DNA from: Lateolabrax maculatus
Lineage: Eukaryota; Chordata; Actinopteri; Acropomatiformes; Lateolabracidae
Direction: 5' to 3'
DNA length: 64,000 nt
Assembly: GCA_031216445.1 (NCBI GenBank)
Contig: CM062201.1
Location: forward strand, 3,589,501 to 3,653,500
Shown here: positions 58,691 to 64,000 of the stretch, piece after piece
Numbering within the stretch: position 1 is the stretch's first letter
Layout: each line of letters begins with the position of its first letter
Translations under genes and position numbers: made by a program
Notes under the pieces: generated by a model
Database searches by the model: none
What the model saw: the letters and a program-made list of their open reading frames with translations, nothing else
Told to the model about the DNA's origin: nothing

Positions 58691-61600
58691 ATGATGCTCT
58701 CTGTCCCGGCCGCTGGAGTTATCTTCACACTAGCTTGGATTTATCCAAGTCACGCACTCTATTTCCACATAGGAGAGACGGAGAAGAAATGCTTCATTGA
58801 AGAAATTCCGGACGAGACCATGGTTATTGGTAAGCTAAGATGCTGTGTGGCCGTTAGCTCGATGTAGCTAACTGGTGTCGGACGGGAACAGCTGGCTCCG
58901 ACGGAGATGCTGCGTGAATATGACAGTAGTGAAAAAGACCAAAAGGTTGAAGAAACGTCTGCTTCTTAGTATTTAGACTGGCTATCAGCCTTAAACTCAC
59001 AAACAACGTTTTCTGTAGGCTTTTGTTGCTGCTGGTTTGCCTGGTGGTACGTCCACATTTACTACACCTGAGCTGAGGTTTTACCTGCTTCAAAACTCAC
59101 AGTCAGTAAGCAGTGTTTTCTACCTGAAACCAAAAGCGGCGTAAATTATATGTGCACATCGTATTTATGACAATAATATTGCGAAGAGTATCAATTTCTA
59201 ATACAAAGCTTACAATTACCACCTCTGATGTGAATCTCTGCACCGCCCACATCGCACACCGTTTGTCTAACACGTAAACCTACAGTTAAACATATTCCTG
59301 TATTTACGATGTACTGCCTTTGTATTCATGTAAATACGGGGGATGAGCAGAACATACCAGGTCACCTAGAATTGCTGGTATGATGGTGCTCCCTGTTTCA
59401 CCTCCATTCTTTGGCTGTTTGGAACTGGAAATCTAAGTGTAATGTTTATTAAATGAACATTAAGCCTTTATGAAATGACTATAGAATTATCACTAACTTT
59501 GCACTTCCCTTCAGCTTTACTGAGCTTTTTAGAGTCTTTCAGATCATTCTTTTGGTTTTACGCCCATCAGCTTTAGGTTCACTCTCACCACTCTCATTGG
59601 CTGCAGCAGGCAGCTGTTCTCAGTATAAAAGCTCTGGTAATTTTTGGTGGAGACCAAAACAGAGCTAAAAGGAGAGTAAATATAATACTATGTATTGGAT
59701 GGGTCATTTTAAAGTTGTAAAATAAACCACTGACTTACACAGCTAGTTACTCCCCTTTGAATGATCACTGGGACCTGATGGCGTTTGTCTATGTTGCTTC
59801 GCCTGTCTGACAGGAAAGTACCGGACTCAGCTGTGGGACAAGCAGACGGGTTCCTTCCTCCCAGCCACCCCCGGCCTTGGGATGCACGTCGAGATCAAGG
59901 ATCCAGACACAAAGGTGAGGACAGAGGAGGTGGTATTATGAATCACACCCACATACATATGAATCCAATCTAAAGAGTTTTTTCTTCCAACTCCTCCAGA
60001 TTATCCTTTCTCGACAATATGGGTCAGACGGACGGTTCACCTTCACCTCCCACACTCCTGGAGAACATCAGATCTGTTTACACTCCAACTCCACCAAGAT
60101 GGCTCTGTTTGCAGGAGGAAAACTGGTATGAAAGGAGTCACTGCTTTGATTTTTACCCGGCTGAAAATGTTTCACACAAATGCTACTTGCTAATGACATT
60201 GATTTCATGTTCAGTGTATTTACACTGGGATATTGACAAATAAGTCCTGTTTTCATAAACAAGGTTTGATAGTCTGATGTCTGAAGTCACACCAGGCTTA
60301 CCTGGACCTGGTCAGACTAGTTTTCAGCCTTAGCTTCACCTCAGCAGACAGACTTAAACAAAGAGTTTTCTACAAAGTGTCTTTCTAAAGTTTTCTCTCC
60401 ACTGCACTGTGAACATGTGTCAGTTTGTAGTACATGTCGGTTTTATCTCCTTTTGACACGGGACGCACTGCAAATAAAAGAAAACCTATTGACAATTTAG
60501 ACCCAGAGCTGTAGCCTCATAGTAAAAAGCATTTTTGCTGTTTGTTCTCTTTTTAATGGGGCTTCCCAAGGCCGGGGGGTGCAGTTTTGCACAGTTATTC
60601 TGACAGCCATTCTGAAGGTATTTAAACATACAGTTACAGGTAAAGGTACAGTTCATTTCTGGTTCTGAATGTACCAGTTTTTGTCTTGTCCTGCAGCCAT
60701 AAAAGTCTTAATGAAGTAAATATCACTTTAATAGAAACCTTTAGGAATGTTTCCAAAACACAGAAAGTGAAACAAAACATCAATACTAAAACGCAGTGTC
60801 CTTGACATCAAACCTCCCACTATCTTCATGAATAATACCAAGGTTTGTGGGCAGACCCACACTCCCTTCAGCACGAGTACCATGACCCAGTTAATTTAGA
60901 TTGTTGCTTAGGAGGTTTTTCCAACAGAAGCCTCTCCAGGTCAGTGAGTTGGTAGAAGCACAAGTAGCGTTTCCTAGGCTTGTGAGCCACACCTCCTCAG
61001 GTATGTTCCTCATATATGTTGTTGAGTTTTTATTTATTGAGGTCGTGTCCTTTTGTAATTCCCTATCATTTTTTATTCCTTTTTTTCACCATACAAGTAT
61101 TTATACATATCTGAGTATTTCAGGAAGAGTTCTCTGAGTTGGGACCCTTGAGCTTCTCTTAAGTGAAGTTTAAGCATTTATAATCTTGTCTATATTTTAT
61201 GATAGTGTTTTTTGCAATGCCCCCAGAACACAAGCATGTAGATTTCAAACAGTCTGTTTTCCCCTTTGTCGCAGAGAGTGCATCTGGATATTCAGGTTGG
61301 AGAACATACCAACAACTACCCTGAAATTGCAGCTAAGGACAAACTCACCGAGCTGCAGCTGCGAGTCCGACAGCTACTGGACCAAGTTGAACAGATCCAG
61401 AAGGAGCAAAACTACCAGAGGGTCAGTAAAAAAAAGTACTGAAAAGTATGGCATGTCATGTGTGAGATGACAGGTTTGCTCCCAAGTGTATTGGGTACGG
61501 CTGCTGTCCATGCCATTACACTACTCTAAAGACTCTTCTGTGTGTCTTGTCTTCTACAGTATCGTGAGGAGCGCTTTCGCATGACGAGCGAGAGCACCAA

Positions 61601-61709
61601 CCAGCGCGTTCTCTGGTGGTCCATCGCCCAGACGCTCATCCTCATCGTCACCGGCATTTGGCAGATGAAGCACCTCAAAAGCTTCTTCGAGGCCAAGAAA
61701 CTGGTGTAA
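58691..61709 (+). CDS. tmed4: Transmembrane emp24 domain-containing protein 4 (p24 alpha family)
   Basis: A type I membrane cargo receptor cycling between ER and Golgi in COPII/COPI vesicles. Exons: 58691-58829, 59814-59914, 60000-60125, 61275-61421 and 61560-61709; 220 aa (human TMED4 227). Residues 1-23 are a signal peptide (MMLSVPAAGVIFTLAWIYPS), cut before LYFHIGETEKKCF. The GOLD domain follows (ETMVIGKYRTQLWDKQ, TPGLGMHVEIKDP, RFTFTSHTPGEHQICLHSNS), with its cysteine pair present. Next come a coiled coil (LTELQLRVRQLLDQVEQIQK), the membrane span near LWWSIAQTLILIVTGIWQM and the tail FFEAKKLV with diphenylalanine and dilysine signals. LSRQYG, MALFAGGKL, NNYPEIAAKDKLTE and YREERFR favour TMED4 over the paralogue TMED9. 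Confidence 0.94.
59520..59690 (-). repeat. Reverse copy of the 9.2-kb repeat family in tmed4 intron 1
   Basis: ttttggtggagaccaaaacagagctaaaaggagag is the reverse complement of the motif at about 50490-50520. 'ctcattggctgcagcaggcagctgttctcagt' corresponds to the family's other half. Confidence 0.5.
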
Positions 61710-63459
61710 TGTCTTCCTGACCTGCGGCACCGTTAGGGAACAATGTAAACATGTTAGACACTGACTTGACTCACTGGAATGGAGAGATGCCCCCCCCCCA
61801 CCCCCTCAGAGCAGGAACATCCAGGAAGAGACACATGGTGTTAATATCAGCCATAAATGGTACGAGCAAATTCACAGAGGCAATTATCAATGTGTTTACC
61901 TTTTAAATGTTTTAGGCTATTGTTATTTTCCGTTAGCAACAACAAAGTAGCACAACATTACAACTGCCTTTTGTTGTTGTGTTTGTTGAGTTGTTTCTTG
62001 GCAACACTATCTTCCTGTGCAAGAAGAAGAAGAAGAACATTAGTGAACTGAGATTTTTATTTATGGTCACATAGGAGCGATTGACCGCTGCAATAGATAT
62101 GTAAGAATGAGAAAGTTAAAGCTGTTACAAGTAATAACCGAGTAGTTCACTGATATATGATTTTATGTCAGCCATAAAATCATACGTTCACTGACACAAT
62201 TTTTTGTCATTGTTAATGTTATTTCCAGTAGTCACACTTTATACTGGCCTTGATTCCTTACATGTCCATTTGGTAACTCTTTACTTTAACCCTGTGTTTA
62301 GCATTTATAAGCAGTGAACAAGCCTATAAACATAATGAATGACTGATGTACAGTATAACACATCTGCAATCATATTAACATAATGATATATGAATATAGA
62401 CATGAACACAGTGTGTCATAAAGCATTGATTAACTGTTTATACGTCTGTGCAAATCATTCAGGTGGGTTTAAAACTGTGTTCAAATCTCAAGAAGACAGG
62501 TTGAGCTTCAAGGTTCGTTCTTGATTTCAGAAATGGTACCTTGATAAAAACATTCTTAACCTAAAGGCCACTTACTAGTCCTCTTCCAGAGCCCTCAGCC
62601 TAACCTTGTTGCCACTACCGAGTACTGATTCACGTTAAACCAACCTAAGAGCATCTGGGTGAGACAGAAGGCAAGCTAGAGTGTAACTGGGCTTTTTCCC
62701 AGTGTCTATATATTGCTTATAAATGGAGGGTCAAAATAAAGTGTTACCATCCTTCTACCAACTGTATATAGTTTGTAGCTAGAGACCTAGTCTCTTTTTT
62801 TTTTTTTTTTTTTTTACCAGAGCTAGGTCTGTAGATACAGTTTGTGATACCCGTCTATTAATAACAGGATTCTATTATATGTTGTAAATAACAGGTATAG
62901 CTTATTGACTGTCCTGTTCATTTTCTAATGCCTTTTACACTGATTGAATGATATACTAGTCTTTGAAGTTTTTCAGTTGTGTCACCAGGTTGTTTTGTTT
63001 CATCAGTGTCGTAAAACTATTTATTGAGCAGTCGCAGCCTGTGTTTAATAGCTGAGCTTCAGTCAAATTTACTTTTTAATTTTCACGAGCGATTTTGGGT
63101 TCCTTTTATCCACATTTAAATACTTTTCCTAATTCTGTTCAGATTCTTAATGAAGAGTTTCTCATCATCAGAGGGGAATATAGTGAGTCAGTGGGTTAAC
63201 AGGGTTATCAGATTTTACTTGCAAAGTTTAGATTTGAATCCAATTAGTGAGATGCAATATATTTGGGCGTTTCATTATTTTTCAAGTTGTTAAATTATTG
63301 CTAAAATATTCACATTTTTACTGTGGTCCAGATGTCACATCCACGTGCTTATTAAAGAAACTTTGGCCAAACTGCCGTCTGTCTCTGATGTTATTTGTGC
63401 CACTTTGCCCTAACTAGAAGAAATACACAGCAAATGGCAGACATTTTCAACAAGAGAAT
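61710..63459 (+). other. tmed4 3'UTR and downstream region
   Basis: No coding region. AATAAA at 62735-62740 and ATTAAA near 63350 are possible poly(A) signals, which would give 3'UTRs of about 1.0 and 1.65 kb. A T run lies near 62796-62816. Confidence 0.5.
62735..62740 (+). terminator. Candidate tmed4 poly(A) signal AATAAA
   Basis: Canonical hexamer about 1.03 kb after the tmed4 stop. A weaker ATTAAA lies about 600 bp further on, so either could be used. Confidence 0.5.
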
Positions 63460-63465
63460 TTATTG
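63460..63465 (-). terminator. Candidate poly(A) signal of a convergent gene to the right
   Basis: TTTATT on plus is AATAAA on minus. The 535 bp to its right show no coding exon on either strand and could be the 3'UTR of a minus-strand gene starting outside the window. This is inferred from the signal alone. Confidence 0.3.
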
Positions 63466-64000
63466 CTTGGCTTCGGCTTCCCTCAGAGCCAGATTCCAAA
63501 CCAAACAATGCTGAAATGCCTTGCTAAGACAACAACCACACGTCTAACCACAAGTTCAATGATCAATCTTTTTTTTTAAATCACTGACAATGAAAGCACT
63601 TTTCATGGAGACAGAAAAACACACTGACCTTGTGACATCTTTGAAGAAACCACTGCGACACCATTTAGCTGCAGTGTAAAAGTCTAAATCATATCACTTT
63701 GCATAGATTCATTCCCTTTCATCTCCCACAGTGCACCACACCATAGCACGGACACAACACTGTTACACGGAAACAAAACACCTTCAGCTCTGATTTGTTA
63801 ATATCAAGAATAGAGATTTGACACATTTGGCACACCATACGAAACGATATCAAACGCACACTACTACGTGTCATTATAAAGGGATAAATGATTTATTAAA
63901 TCAAGTCTTTTTTTCATCTGTACAACAAAAACGGTACATTGTACTGTGTCCCTGATCTGTAGGACACTGTACGCAGTCAAGCACATCTTAGCACTGCCAC

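Noticed and set aside
58558..58800. 80-codon ORF as an independent gene
   Set aside because: It overlaps tmed4 exon 1 in another frame and has no ATG at the listed start; kept only as part of the spliced upstream-ORF hypothesis.
1..64000. CRISPR arrays, bacterial operons, tRNA or rRNA genes
   Set aside because: None seen. The tandem repeats are microsatellites, the gene structure is vertebrate, and no tRNA-like box pattern was noticed by eye (a tRNAscan run would settle it).

Overview
The window is nuclear DNA from a ray-finned fish, most likely a percomorph teleost. The genes have many small exons with canonical GT/AG introns. CA/GT microsatellites are abundant, and several high-copy repeat types familiar from teleost genomes are scattered through it. 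I could not run a search, so no species is named. Gene names rest on recognising the spliced proteins.

Layout. 1-8.3 kb: no convincing gene; old repeats, a truncated Tc1-like transposon and purine/pyrimidine-biased blocks. 8.3-13.2 kb (-): ccnq, the cyclin partner of CDK10. 13.99-17.64 kb (+): cfap126 (Flattop), head-to-head with ccnq. 19.05-21.25 kb (-): an MGAT4C-like Golgi N-acetylglucosaminyltransferase, with a probable untranslated first exon near 23.6 kb. 24.68-40.48 kb (-): ap4b1, 13 coding exons, with a LINE fragment and other repeats in its introns. 43.63-48.18 kb (-): sephs2, a selenoprotein with an in-frame UGA selenocysteine codon and a recognisable SECIS hairpin in the 3'UTR (42.80-42.90 kb). 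49.81-56.77 kb (-): ikbkg (NEMO), 12 coding exons. 58.69-61.71 kb (+): tmed4, a p24 cargo receptor, divergent from ikbkg. 63.46 kb: a minus-strand poly(A) signal that may belong to a gene beyond the right edge.

For all seven genes I joined exons at splice sites. In every case the exon phases agree and the summed length is a whole number of codons: ccnq 257 aa, cfap126 244, mgat4c-like 466, ap4b1 815, sephs2 432 (including Sec), ikbkg 501, tmed4 220. All seven therefore look intact.

The genes are not a functional cluster; they serve cell-cycle kinase control, cilia, glycosylation, vesicle sorting, selenium metabolism, NF-kB signalling and ER-Golgi transport. The strongest observations beyond plain annotation are the complete selenocysteine machinery of sephs2, an RFX-type X-box just upstream of the ciliary gene cfap126, a full CRE palindrome just upstream of tmed4, a possible 51-bp cassette exon in ap4b1, and a possible spliced upstream ORF at tmed4. 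I found no convincing wholly new biological system.
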